DNA of 36,804 nucleotides, from contig CACNVV010000008.1 of assembly GCA_902624015.1 (NCBI GenBank), forward strand, positions 1-36,804, in the 5' to 3' direction. Source of the DNA: an uncultured Pelagibacteraceae bacterium. GTDB lineage: Bacteria; Pseudomonadota; Alphaproteobacteria; Pelagibacterales; Pelagibacteraceae. The notes under the pieces are model-generated. The model had not been told where the DNA came from. It was given only the letters and a program-made list of their open reading frames with translations, and made no database searches. Below, piece by piece: positions 18,738 to 28,708 of this stretch. The number at the start of each line of letters is the position of its first letter. Position 1 is the stretch's first letter. Made by a program: the position numbers and the translations under genes.

Positions 18738-20699
18738 TTAAGATCGTAACTCCTTAATATTCTTGAATTGATTTAATGATTCAGGATTAGCTAAGGCCTC
18801 TTTATTTTTTATTTCATTTCCCTCAATTATATTTTTGACAGCTAATTCAACAATTTTACCACTTTTGGTTCTTGGTATATCATTTATTTGAATTATTTTT
18901 TTTGGAACATGTCTAGGTGAAGCATTTTTTTTAATTTGTAATTTTAATTTTTTTAATAAGCTATCATCAAGCTGATACTTTGAATTTAAAACTACAAATA
19001 AAATTATACGAACATCATTATCCCAAGATTGTCCAACAACTAAAGACTCCTTAATTTCTTTAAACTGCTCTACCTCGGAGTAAATTTCGGCAGTACCAAG
19101 CCTTACACCACCAGGATTTAAAGTTGTATCAGATCTTCCTGATATTATTATTCCATTATTATTTGTTATTTGAGCGTAATCTCCATGGTGCCATATATTT
19201 CTATATCTTTTAAAATAAGCTTTTTTGAATTTTGTATCTTTATGATCATTCCAAAATTTTGATGGCATTGATGGAAAAGGATTAACACAAACCAATTCAC
19301 CTTTTTGATTTAAAATTGACTTTCCTTTTTCATTAAATACTCGTACATCCATACCTAAACCTTTACTTTGTATTTCTCCAGCATGTACAGATTGATATAA
19401 ATTTCCCAAAACAAAACAAGAAACAATATCTGTGCCTCCAGAAATAGATGCCAAATGAACATTTTTTTTAATATTCTTGTATACATATTTAAAACAATCT
19501 GCTGATAATGGAGATCCAGTAGAGCAAATAGTTCTGAGTTTTTTTAACTCGTAAACTTTCTTAAAATTTTTTCTTGTTTTTCTTAATGCATCAACATATT
19601 TGGCGCTAACTCCAAATAGGGTTATATTTTCTTTATTGGCTATTTTTAAAAGAAGATCATCACGTTTATACATTGGGAAACCATCGAATAATACGATTGA
19701 TGCTTTTGAGGCTAGAACTGAAATTAGCCAATTCCACATCATCCATCCACATGTTGTAAAATAAAAAACATTGTCATTTTCTTTAATGTCACAATGCAAT
19801 TGATGTTCTTTTAAATGCTGAACTAATACACCTCCATTTTTATGACAAATACACTTAGGTTTACCAGTAGTGCCACTAGAATAAAGAATTGCTAAATCAT
19901 GTTCAAAATCAAATTTAAGAAATTTAAATTTTGAAACACTTTCCTGAGCAATATTACTCCAATAATGTGTTTTGATATTTCTGTATTTTGGAAGTTTTTT
20001 TAAATTTGGCTGGCCAGGGTAAATTGATATAATTACATGTTTTACAGAAGGAATTTTTTTTATTATTTCAGGAATTCTTTCTAAAATATTAATTTTTTTT
20101 CCATTGTAAAAATATTGATTAGTAACAATTAAAATTTTCGGTTTAATTTGAGAAAATCTCTCTATAACACCGTTAATTCCAAAATCAGGTGAACAAGATG
20201 ACCATATAGCTCCAATAGAAACAGTACCTAAAAAAGCCTCTACTGTTTCAGGTATATTTGGCATATAAGCTGCTATTCTATCTTTTGGCTTAATATTTAA
20301 TTTTTTAAAATTATTTGAAATATTTTTTACATTTTTATTTAATTCATTCCAATTTCGTATTTCACGATAACCATTTTCACTAATAAAAGTAATTGCTTTC
20401 TCTTTTGTATTTTTTGAAAGTAAATTTTCACAAAAATTTAATCTTGAATTCGGTAAAAAAGTATTTTTAAAAAATTTTTTTGATTTTTTAACTTTATTAT
20501 TTCTTTTAATACCTTTAACTTTTGAGAAATCCCACACACTACTCCAAAAATCACCTTGGTTTTTAACTGACCAATCGTGAATTTTTTTGAAATTTTCATT
20601 AAAATTTTTATTAAATCTTTTAGAAATAAATTTTTCAAATTTAAATAAATTTGAATTTTTTTTTGTTTTACTTGATGGTTTCCAAAGTCTTATATTCAT
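18738..20699 (-). CDS. acetoacetate-CoA ligase
   Basis: AMP-binding motif LAILYSSGTTGKPKCICH; acetoacetyl-CoA synthetase-type N-terminus (LWKPS...) and SGRSDTTLNPGGVRLGTAEIY; C-terminal PRTKSGK. Confidence 0.88.
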   Translation of the reverse strand: MNIRLWKPSSKTKKNSNLFKFEKFISKRFNKNFNENFKKIHDWSVKNQGDFWSSVWDFSKVKGIKRNNKVKKSKKFFKNTFLPNSRLNFCENLLSKNTKEKAITFISENGYREIRNWNELNKNVKNISNNFKKLNIKPKDRIAAYMPNIPETVEAFLGTVSIGAIWSSCSPDFGINGVIERFSQIKPKILIVTNQYFYNGKKINILERIPEIIKKIPSVKHVIISIYPGQPNLKKLPKYRNIKTHYWSNIAQESVSKFKFLKFDFEHDLAILYSSGTTGKPKCICHKNGGVLVQHLKEHQLHCDIKENDNVFYFTTCGWMMWNWLISVLASKASIVLFDGFPMYKRDDLLLKIANKENITLFGVSAKYVDALRKTRKNFKKVYELKKLRTICSTGSPLSADCFKYVYKNIKKNVHLASISGGTDIVSCFVLGNLYQSVHAGEIQSKGLGMDVRVFNEKGKSILNQKGELVCVNPFPSMPSKFWNDHKDTKFKKAYFKRYRNIWHHGDYAQITNNNGIIISGRSDTTLNPGGVRLGTAEIYSEVEQFKEIKESLVVGQSWDNDVRIILFVVLNSKYQLDDSLLKKLKLQIKKNASPRHVPKKIIQINDIPRTKSGKIVELAVKNIIEGNEIKNKEALANPESLNQFKNIKELRS

Positions 20700-20754
20700 A
20701 AAATAATTATAATACTTTGAAATAATATAATGAAATTATAAAAAATTTTAATGA

Positions 20755-21654
20755 TTAATTCAATTTATTTTGATCGTCTTCTCTCAAAACTGTTTTTTGA
20801 GAAACTCTTAATCTTACTAGAACAGTGTTCGCTATATAAATAGAGGAATAAGTTCCAAAAACGACACCTAATATCATAGCAAGTGAAAATCCTTTAAGTA
20901 TCTCTCCACCAAAAAAATATATAGCTAATAACGCTAGTAAAGTAGTTGCAGATGTTATGATTGTTCTTGATAAAGTTTCATTAATTGAAATATTTGTTAA
21001 TTCAAAAATTTTAATATCTGAATATTTTCTTAAATTTTCTCTTACACGATCGAAAATGACCACAGTATCATTCATAGAATATCCTACTATTGTTAATACA
21101 GCTGCTATAATTGATAAGTTTATTTCTAAACTAAATAGTGAAAAAACTCCCAATGTTACAATTACATCGTGGAATAAAGCTAGAATTGCGCCTAGACTAA
21201 ATTGCCATTCAAATCTAATCCAAATGTAAATCAGCATTAATGCTAATGACAAAGATATTGCTATTACACCTGATTTTAATAATTCAGCACTAACTTTTGG
21301 ACCAACATTTTCAACTCTTCTAAAATCATAATTGTTTCCAAAAGATTTATCTAAGTTAGCTTTAATTTCTTCAATAATGTTCTTCTTATTGTCTTTATTT
21401 TCGAATTTCACTAAAAAATCAGTATCATTACCAAATTTCTTTACTGAGACATCTCCTAAGTCCATTTGATTAAATCTATCTCTTAATGAACTAACATTTA
21501 TTTTTGAGTCTGATGCTCTTAATTCAATTAATGTACCACCCTTGAAGTCTATCCCAAAATTTAGCCCTTTAAATATTAACAATAATAATGAAACAACAAT
21601 CAAAACTGATGATAGTAAATTAAAGTGATTATAATATTTATTAAAAGCAATCAT
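20755..21654 (-). CDS. secF: protein translocase subunit SecF
   Basis: GLNFGIDFKGGTLIELR, VGYSMNDTVVIFDRVREN; adjacent to secD. Confidence 0.97.
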   Translation of the reverse strand: MIAFNKYYNHFNLLSSVLIVVSLLLLIFKGLNFGIDFKGGTLIELRASDSKINVSSLRDRFNQMDLGDVSVKKFGNDTDFLVKFENKDNKKNIIEEIKANLDKSFGNNYDFRRVENVGPKVSAELLKSGVIAISLSLALMLIYIWIRFEWQFSLGAILALFHDVIVTLGVFSLFSLEINLSIIAAVLTIVGYSMNDTVVIFDRVRENLRKYSDIKIFELTNISINETLSRTIITSATTLLALLAIYFFGGEILKGFSLAMILGVVFGTYSSIYIANTVLVRLRVSQKTVLREDDQNKLN

Positions 21655-23207
21655 TAAATTAATTTTTCCTTATTTTTATTTCTTGATACATAAATACTGG
21701 TGAATAATCTTGCTATAAAATAAACTGAAAATAGTGTTGTAAATATTCCAACTCCTAAAGTTACAGCAAAACCTTTGACTGGACCTGAACCCATAAAAAA
21801 TAAAATGATTGCAGCTAATAATGTAGTAATATTGGCATCTAAAATTGCTGTTCTTGATTTGGTATAACCACCATCAAAAGCTAAAATATTATTAGTCTCA
21901 TTTTTTAGTTCCTCTTTAATTCTCTCAAAAATTAACACATTTGCATCAACTGCCATACCTACAGTTAGAATAATCCCTGCAATACCAGGTAATGTTAAAG
22001 TAGCTTCAAATAAAGTTAAAACACCTAAAAGAATAAACAAATTAACTATTAGTGTTACATTGGTAATTAATCCAAAAATTTTATATTTTACGAACATAAA
22101 AATTATCACCAACATAAAACCTATTGCTAAAGCAATCATTCCTGCATTAATAGAATCTTGTCCAAGATCTGGGCCTACTGTTCTTTCTTCAATTATTTCT
22201 AATGGTGCTGGCAATGCTCCTGATCTTAATAGTAAAGCTAGATCAGTTGCTGTTTGAAAAGTAAAGCCACCACTTATTTGACCAGATCCACTTGCGATCG
22301 TATCTCTAACTACGGGGGCGCTAATAATTTTACCATCCAAGACAATTGCTAATTGCTTTCCAATACCAGTTGAAGTTGCCTTACCAAACCTTTTTGCACC
22401 TACCCTATCTAAAGTAAATGAAACAATTGTTTGGTTAGCTTGAGTATCCATTTTTGGTTGAGCATCAAGTAAATTTTCACCACTTATTATAATTCTTTTA
22501 CTAACTGTGGCTTCTTCTAGACCATTTTCAAATTTTAACTTTTCAACACCAAAACGATCATTTTCATCGTTTGTTACAAATCGAAAAGTAAGGTTTGCAG
22601 TTTTACCAAGTAATGATTTTACTCTCATCGGATCATCTAATCCAGGTAGCTCTACTAAAATTCGGTTATTTCCTCTTTTAAGTATGTTGGGTTCATTAGT
22701 TCCAACTTCATCTACCCTTCTTCTAACTATTTCTATAGCTTGATCTTGAGAAGAATTTTTAAGTTTAATTAAACCCTGTCTTGAAAAATTAACTTTTAAA
22801 TTTAACCCTGTATCTTTGATTTCTAACTGATGTGATTTAAATCTTGGGTAATAAGGGTTAAGGTCGCTATTTTCATCCTGAAAAACATCTAAGACAGTTT
22901 CCTTATCATTATCTGTTACATTAAAAAAAATATGCTGATTATCTATTTTTATATTGTTGATTTTAATATTTTTTTCTTTGAAGTAATTTCTGATAGTTGT
23001 TGTTAAGTTTTGTAATTTTTGTTCAATTACAGGTTCATTATCAATTTCAAGTAATAGATATGATCCACCCTGAAGGTCTAAACCTAGATTAATTTTTTTA
23101 TCAAAAAAATTATCATCAAATTTAAAAAGATTTGATGAAGCTATTAAAATAAATAAAACTGAAAAAAGAGTTATAAATAAAATTCTTAACTTAGAGAAAT
23201 AAAGCAC
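21654..23207 (-). CDS. secD: protein translocase subunit SecD
   Basis: NLGLDLQGGSYLLLE, GMAVDANVLIFERIKEEL. Confidence 0.97.
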   Translation of the reverse strand: MLYFSKLRILFITLFSVLFILIASSNLFKFDDNFFDKKINLGLDLQGGSYLLLEIDNEPVIEQKLQNLTTTIRNYFKEKNIKINNIKIDNQHIFFNVTDNDKETVLDVFQDENSDLNPYYPRFKSHQLEIKDTGLNLKVNFSRQGLIKLKNSSQDQAIEIVRRRVDEVGTNEPNILKRGNNRILVELPGLDDPMRVKSLLGKTANLTFRFVTNDENDRFGVEKLKFENGLEEATVSKRIIISGENLLDAQPKMDTQANQTIVSFTLDRVGAKRFGKATSTGIGKQLAIVLDGKIISAPVVRDTIASGSGQISGGFTFQTATDLALLLRSGALPAPLEIIEERTVGPDLGQDSINAGMIALAIGFMLVIIFMFVKYKIFGLITNVTLIVNLFILLGVLTLFEATLTLPGIAGIILTVGMAVDANVLIFERIKEELKNETNNILAFDGGYTKSRTAILDANITTLLAAIILFFMGSGPVKGFAVTLGVGIFTTLFSVYFIARLFTSIYVSRNKNKEKLI

Positions 23208-23221
23208 TTAACTAAAAATAA

Positions 23222-23515
23222 TTATTTTTTAACTTCTTGAGTATTTGAATTAACAAGACTTTGAATACCAGTTGATTTAACTATTTCAACCTTTACGTTT
23301 TCAGCAATTTCTACTTCAACTTTATCATTGTCTATAAGTCTCTCCACTGTACCTGTAATTCCACCAGAAGTAACAACCTTGTCACCTCTCTTAAGACTTT
23401 CAACCATTGCTTTGTGTTCTTTAACTTTTTTTTGCTGTGGTCTGATTAAGAAAAAATAAAAAATAACAAAAATTAAAATTAACGGTATAAATTGTCCTAT
23501 TCCTGAGCCTTCCAT
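23222..23515 (-). CDS. yajC: preprotein translocase subunit YajC
   Basis: FFLIRPQQKKVKEHKAMVESLKRGDKVVTSGGITGTV. Confidence 0.96.
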   Translation of the reverse strand: MEGSGIGQFIPLILIFVIFYFFLIRPQQKKVKEHKAMVESLKRGDKVVTSGGITGTVERLIDNDKVEVEIAENVKVEIVKSTGIQSLVNSNTQEVKK

Positions 23516-23570
23516 AAATCTCCTTATAAATTATGTGAATACTTATACTATCTGTGTAATTAAAACAACT

Positions 23571-24830
23571 TTATTTAGCTGAAATCAATTCCAAATTATT
23601 CATATACGGTCGCAGTACCTTAGGAACAATAATCGAACCGTCTTTTTTTTGATAGTTTTCTAGTACAGCAATTAAAGTTCTGCCAACTGCTAAACCACTT
23701 CCATTTAATGTTCCAACAAAAACAGTTTCCTTGTTTTTATTTTTATATCTTGATTTCATTCTTTGTGCTTGAAATGTGGAACAAGAAGAGCATGATGAAA
23801 TTTCACGATACTTGTTTTCTGATGGTAACCAAACTTCAATATCATAAGTTTTTTCTGCACTAAAACCCATATCACCTGAACATAAAATTACTTTTCTATA
23901 AGGTAACTCTAGCTTATCAAGAATATCTGTTGCACAATTTGTCATTCGCTCTAATTCTTCTAGGCAATTTTCTTTTTCTACAATACTAACCATCTCAACT
24001 TTATAAAATTGATGTTGCCTGATCATTCCTTTGGTGTCTTTTCCATAACTACCAGCTTCTTTTCTAAAACAAGGTGTTGAGGCAACAAATCTCATTGGTA
24101 AATCTTTTTGATCTACAATTTTATCTTTAACAATATTTGTTAAAATTACTTCAGCAGTCGGGATTAAAAATTTTCTTTCAGATCCTACATCAAATTTTAT
24201 TTCAAATTGATCGTTTTCAAATTTTGGTAATTGGCCTGTTCCATACATTGTATTATCAGACGCAATCAATGGAGGTGAAATCTCTTGATAGCTATTTTGA
24301 ATAATATGAGTATCTAGCATAAAGTTAGATAAAGCTCGTTCTAGTAATGCTAACTCTTTTTTAACAAATACAAATCTTGATCCGGTTGTTTTTGTTGCAA
24401 GATCAAAATCAAGCATGCCTAGATTTTCACCAAGTTCATAATGAGATTTGGGTTTAAAATCAAATTCAGGAACTTTCCCTGCTTTTAAAACTTCAACGTT
24501 GTCATTTTCATCTTTTCCATTTGGAACATCTTGATGAGGTATGTTTGGTATACCTGATAAAATATTATCTAATTCAGTTTTAGTATTTTTTTGTTGCTCA
24601 GAAATCTTCTCTAATTCAGTAGATATTTCTTTAGATTTTTTGAATAAACTTTCATCTTTAGATTTTGAAATATCTTTTTTTTCTTTTTCTAAGTATTCTT
24701 TCTTTTGAATTAAATCTCTATTTAACTCATCAAGCTTTTTTAAATTATTAAAATCAATTTTAACTGAACGTTTTTCAAGATCTTTTTCAAATTTTGAAAA
24801 ATCTTTTCTAATTTCTTTTAAATTATGCAT
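23571..24830 (-). CDS. serS: seryl-tRNA synthetase
   Basis: N-terminal coiled coil plus class II motifs (CFRKEAGSYGKDTKGMIRQHQFYKVEMV; NGSGLAVGRTLIAVLENYQ). Confidence 0.97.
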   Translation of the reverse strand: MHNLKEIRKDFSKFEKDLEKRSVKIDFNNLKKLDELNRDLIQKKEYLEKEKKDISKSKDESLFKKSKEISTELEKISEQQKNTKTELDNILSGIPNIPHQDVPNGKDENDNVEVLKAGKVPEFDFKPKSHYELGENLGMLDFDLATKTTGSRFVFVKKELALLERALSNFMLDTHIIQNSYQEISPPLIASDNTMYGTGQLPKFENDQFEIKFDVGSERKFLIPTAEVILTNIVKDKIVDQKDLPMRFVASTPCFRKEAGSYGKDTKGMIRQHQFYKVEMVSIVEKENCLEELERMTNCATDILDKLELPYRKVILCSGDMGFSAEKTYDIEVWLPSENKYREISSCSSCSTFQAQRMKSRYKNKNKETVFVGTLNGSGLAVGRTLIAVLENYQKKDGSIIVPKVLRPYMNNLELISAK

Positions 24831-25593
24831 CAGTTTTTTCTAAATTTTTGTTTTCTATAAATTTTACTGAAAATATTGATAATTCATATAAAATTAATAA
24901 TGGAATTGCTAAACCTATTTGAGTAATTGGATCTGGTGGTGTAAGTAATGCAGCAGTAGCAAATATAATTACGACAACATACTTTCTTCTTTCTTTTAAA
25001 AATTGACTGTCAACAACACCTATTCTTGCTAATAAACTTAAGACTATGGGCAGTTGAAAACTTATTCCAAATGCAAAAATTAACTTCATAACAAGTGATA
25101 AGTATTCATTTACTTTGGCTTCTAGCTGAATTGGTAAACTTGTAGACATCCCTGTACTTTCAAATGATAAAAAGAATTTAATAGCAAGAGGCATTATCAA
25201 ATAGTAGACAAGCATGCCTCCTAAAAAGAAAAGGATTGGTGTTAGTACAAGATACGGAAGTATGGCAACTTTTTCATGTTTATATAATCCCGGTGCAATA
25301 AATTTCCATATTTGCATAAGTATAAATGGACAAGTCACGAAAAAAGCTGTGAAAAAAGATACCTTGATATACGTTAAAAAAGTTTCCTGTAAGGCGGTAA
25401 AAATAAGCCTTCTCTCAGATCCATCGTCTTTTACTGCTTGAGCAAAAGGATCAACTAAAAAACCGTAGATATGTTCTGCAAAAATATAACAAATAACAAA
25501 AAAGATTATTAGAAATATAAAACTATGTATTAGTCTTTTTCTTAGTTCTGTTAGATGGCTAACAAATCCACCTTCATTTTCTTCATTGCTCAT
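24823..25593 (-). CDS. tatC: Sec-independent translocase subunit TatC
   Basis: SHLTELRKRLIHS, six-TM layout, RRKYVVVIIFATAALLTPPDPITQ. Confidence 0.97.
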   Translation of the reverse strand: MSNEENEGGFVSHLTELRKRLIHSFIFLIIFFVICYIFAEHIYGFLVDPFAQAVKDDGSERRLIFTALQETFLTYIKVSFFTAFFVTCPFILMQIWKFIAPGLYKHEKVAILPYLVLTPILFFLGGMLVYYLIMPLAIKFFLSFESTGMSTSLPIQLEAKVNEYLSLVMKLIFAFGISFQLPIVLSLLARIGVVDSQFLKERRKYVVVIIFATAALLTPPDPITQIGLAIPLLILYELSIFSVKFIENKNLEKTDA

Positions 25594-25804
25594 CTTTTTT
25601 AGTTTCTTTTTTTATTTCATTATCAATTTTTTCATCATCAATATCTAAATTTGAAACTTCATTTTGAATATTGCTCACGTATCTTTTTGCAGTCCCTATC
25701 CAAGAACCTGCTTTCTTTAACATGATTGGAAAATCTTTTGGACCAAGAACAACAATTGCAATACCAACTACAATTAATATCTCAAACCAACCAATAGTAG
25801 GCAT
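25583..25804 (-). CDS. tatB: Sec-independent translocase subunit TatB
   Basis: GWFEILIVVGIAIVVLGPKDFPIMLKKAGSWIG; between tatA and tatC. Confidence 0.9.
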   Translation of the reverse strand: MPTIGWFEILIVVGIAIVVLGPKDFPIMLKKAGSWIGTAKRYVSNIQNEVSNLDIDDEKIDNEIKKETKKDEQ

Positions 25805-25809
25805 GTGAT

Positions 25810-26010
25810 TTAATCTTTGTTTTCTGAGTCTTTATTATCGTCGGATATATTTTTTGGCTCTGTATCGTCAGTAACATCTGACGCCATTCCTTTTTTGAAA
25901 CTTTTAATTCCCTTAGCTACATCACCCATTAGACTAGAGATTTTACCTCGTCCAAATAATAAGACTACTAATATAACTACGATTGCTATTTGCCAAATTC
26001 CTATGCTCAT
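25810..26010 (-). CDS. tatA: Sec-independent translocase subunit TatA
   Basis: [40 protein letters not shown]. Confidence 0.93.
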   Translation of the reverse strand: MSIGIWQIAIVVILVVLLFGRGKISSLMGDVAKGIKSFKKGMASDVTDDTEPKNISDDNKDSENKD

Positions 26011-26057
26011 AAAAAACTTATAACCTTTTTATGATTAATTTAAAAGTTACTTTTTTG

Positions 26058-26759
26058 TTAATCTTTCTCTTCTGTATCAAGAGTGCTGTTTAGCATCTCA
26101 TCAATATTGGAATAAATATCCTCTTTTTTTTCTTCTTGTTTTTCTTTGTAGAATTTACCAGTTCCAAAAATTGCATTATCAATACTAGAACTATCAATTA
26201 AACCAGCTGCGCCTAATTCATCAATTGTTGGCAAATCAGATAATTTTTGGAGATTAAAATGACTTAAAAATTCATCTGTTGTAACATACTGAATTGGTCT
26301 TCCTGGTACATCTTTACGACCACCTGGCTTAACCCAGTTAAGCTCCATCAATATTTCAAGAGTATTCGTTCCAAATGCAACACCTCTTATCTCCTCAATC
26401 TCTGCTCTTGTAACAGGTTGGTGATAAACAATTATGGCTAAAGTCTCGACAGCAGCTCTAGAAAGTTTTTTTTCAACCGTTCTTTCTTGTGACATGATGT
26501 TTGACAAGTTAGGAGAAGTTCTAAAAGACCATTTTTCTTTTATACAAACCAGATTAATTCCACGTTTAGAGTATTCTTGCTGCAACTTTTCTAATGATTT
26601 AGAGACGTTACCTTTTTGAGTAACTTTACTTTCAATTGTATCAACATCTAATGGTTCAGCAGCAGCAAAAATAACTGCTTCAATTTCTTTTTCTAAATCA
26701 GATAACTTAGATGGAAATTTAACAATATTATTTTTTGGAATTTTTTCTTTTTTAATCAT
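26058..26759 (-). CDS. scpB: segregation and condensation protein B
   Basis: LETLAIIVYHQPVTRAEIEEIRGV...PGRPIQYVTTDEFLSHFNL; start placed at MIKKEK (26759), giving a short overlap with scpA; ORF track extends to 26786. Confidence 0.92.
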   Translation of the reverse strand: MIKKEKIPKNNIVKFPSKLSDLEKEIEAVIFAAAEPLDVDTIESKVTQKGNVSKSLEKLQQEYSKRGINLVCIKEKWSFRTSPNLSNIMSQERTVEKKLSRAAVETLAIIVYHQPVTRAEIEEIRGVAFGTNTLEILMELNWVKPGGRKDVPGRPIQYVTTDEFLSHFNLQKLSDLPTIDELGAAGLIDSSSIDNAIFGTGKFYKEKQEEKKEDIYSNIDEMLNSTLDTEEKD

Positions 26760-27495
26760 TATTTTCCTTAACATAAATATCATCAAACAACTTATCCTGT
26801 TTCATGGTTAGATTTCCCTCTTTAACCAATTCTAAAGAACCAGCAAATATTCCTGCTTTACCAGTACGTTTATATTTTGAATTACTTTTAAAATTTTTAG
26901 GAATTAAATCATCTAATTTTTTCCACTCGATTAATTTACCAAAAAACTCTCTTATTGTTTTAATTCCATCCTCAGCAGTAAAGACTGGTAGTTTAGGAAT
27001 ATTCATTTTTTGAAAGTCTTTAGTCATAATAATTGTTGAATACGACTTGAGAAGCTCAAATAAACTTAAATTATATTCTGTGCTATAAATAGATCTTATA
27101 TTTCCTTTCATTCCTCTTGATCGAATTTCTCTTCCTAATCTTTTTCTTTTTAACATTTGTTCAGAAAGCAATCTTATCAATTCTAGTTTTTTAAGTTGTA
27201 ATTTTAATTTTTCAGCAACTTCTTGAACTTTAAATTCTTCTTCTGGTGTTCCTGGAAGTAATAATTTAGATTTTAAATAAGCTAACCAAGTTGCCATCAA
27301 TAAATATTCTGACGCAATTTCTAAATTTAAATCTTTTTCTTTTGTAATATAATCATGAAACTGATCTGCTAACTTTGTAATTGATATTTCTTCAAGATCT
27401 ACTTTTTGAGCTTTTGCTAAATCTAAAAGTACATCTAGAGGACCATTATAGTTATTTATATCAACATTAAATAATGCAGAATCAGAAATAGTCAT
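26752..27495 (-). CDS. scpA: segregation and condensation protein A
   Basis: YNGPLDVLLDLAKAQKVDLEEISITKLADQFHDYI; EYLLMATWLAYLKSKLLLP. Confidence 0.95.
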   Translation of the reverse strand: MTISDSALFNVDINNYNGPLDVLLDLAKAQKVDLEEISITKLADQFHDYITKEKDLNLEIASEYLLMATWLAYLKSKLLLPGTPEEEFKVQEVAEKLKLQLKKLELIRLLSEQMLKRKRLGREIRSRGMKGNIRSIYSTEYNLSLFELLKSYSTIIMTKDFQKMNIPKLPVFTAEDGIKTIREFFGKLIEWKKLDDLIPKNFKSNSKYKRTGKAGIFAGSLELVKEGNLTMKQDKLFDDIYVKENND

Positions 27496-27504
27496 GCTCA
27501 GATA

Positions 27505-28455
27505 TTAACTTAAAATTTTATAAAATAACGATGTTTTTTTTATAATAAAATTACTTACCATTGGTGAATTATCACCAACTACCTTCATTTCAGACAATTT
27601 ACCATTACAATGAAGAGCAAGATTACAACCTGCACTAAACGTTTTAATAGTATTAGTTTTTAAATCATCTTTTAAACTTTTCATTGATAAATCATCTGAA
27701 ATCAAAATGTTTTTAAAACCAATTTTTTTTCTGATTAAATTTATAATTTTTTTAGAGTGTGTAGCTGTATTTAATCTATCAATGCTTCGATATATTACAT
27801 GTGCTGTCATTGCAAAATAGCTTTGTTTTTTCTTGAATGGAAAAAAATCATTTTTATCCAAATAATTTAAGTTTTTGGTAACTAGAGGTGTAAATTTATG
27901 ACTATCTACTTTAGCTAATCCATGTCCAGGTATGTGTTTTATGACAGTGCCAATGGAATTTTCATGAAAAAAATCAATACAAATATCTCCAATTTTAGAG
28001 ATATTTTTTTTATTTTTTGAAAAAGATCTGTCACCAATAATGTTGCTAGCTCCTTTAACTCTAATATCTAAAACAGGAACGGTATTTATGTTAACACCGA
28101 TTAATTTAAGCAAATACGAAGTTTTATCGATATATAATTTATAAATAATATTAAATTTTTTCTTATCTTTTGTGAATAAATTTCCAAAATATTCAGAAGT
28201 CAAATTATCAAATGAGATAATTTTACCTAATCGATTTACTCGTCCTCCTTCTTGATCAATTAATATTGGGTATTTTTTGTCTTTAAATATCTTTTTTATT
28301 TTATCAGTTAATTTTTTAGTTTGTTCAATTGAATTTATGTTTCTTGAAAATAAAATAACTCCCCATGGTTTATATTTCTTTAAAAAAGATATCTCTTTGT
28401 TTGATAATTTTGAAGATTTTAAACCAACAATAAAAGCTCTTCTTTTCTTAATCAT
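27505..28455 (-). CDS. nagZ: beta-N-acetylhexosaminidase, glycoside hydrolase family 3
   Basis: PILIDQEGGRVNRL, VIKHIPGHGLAKVDSHKFTP, ILISDDLSMKSL. Confidence 0.93.
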   Translation of the reverse strand: MIKKRRAFIVGLKSSKLSNKEISFLKKYKPWGVILFSRNINSIEQTKKLTDKIKKIFKDKKYPILIDQEGGRVNRLGKIISFDNLTSEYFGNLFTKDKKKFNIIYKLYIDKTSYLLKLIGVNINTVPVLDIRVKGASNIIGDRSFSKNKKNISKIGDICIDFFHENSIGTVIKHIPGHGLAKVDSHKFTPLVTKNLNYLDKNDFFPFKKKQSYFAMTAHVIYRSIDRLNTATHSKKIINLIRKKIGFKNILISDDLSMKSLKDDLKTNTIKTFSAGCNLALHCNGKLSEMKVVGDNSPMVSNFIIKKTSLFYKILS

Positions 28456-28708
28456 TCTCTAAAAGTTTCCAAAAATTAAACTTTTTTTTCTTTTTTTTGT
28501 TTGTTTGCTTAACGTACTCTATTACATTTTGTGTATCATTTTCCAAAACAGGTAAATTTTTTGAGTATAATTTAATTTTTTCATCGTTATTTTTATAAGA
28601 TCTGTATGATTTCTTTTTATTTTCATCTGAAAAATAATATCTACCAGTCAAAAAAATAAATAAAGCAATTACAACAATAAAGATTAAATACTTAATTTCT
28701 TTTAGCAT
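28448..28708 (-). CDS. small single-TM hypothetical protein in the argS-nagZ position
   Basis: MLKEIKYLIFIVVIALFIFLTGRYYF... followed by a Lys/Asp-rich tail; start overlaps the argS stop (TAATG), end overlaps the nagZ start. Confidence 0.75.
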   Translation of the reverse strand: MLKEIKYLIFIVVIALFIFLTGRYYFSDENKKKSYRSYKNNDEKIKLYSKNLPVLENDTQNVIEYVKQTNKKKKKKFNFWKLLEND

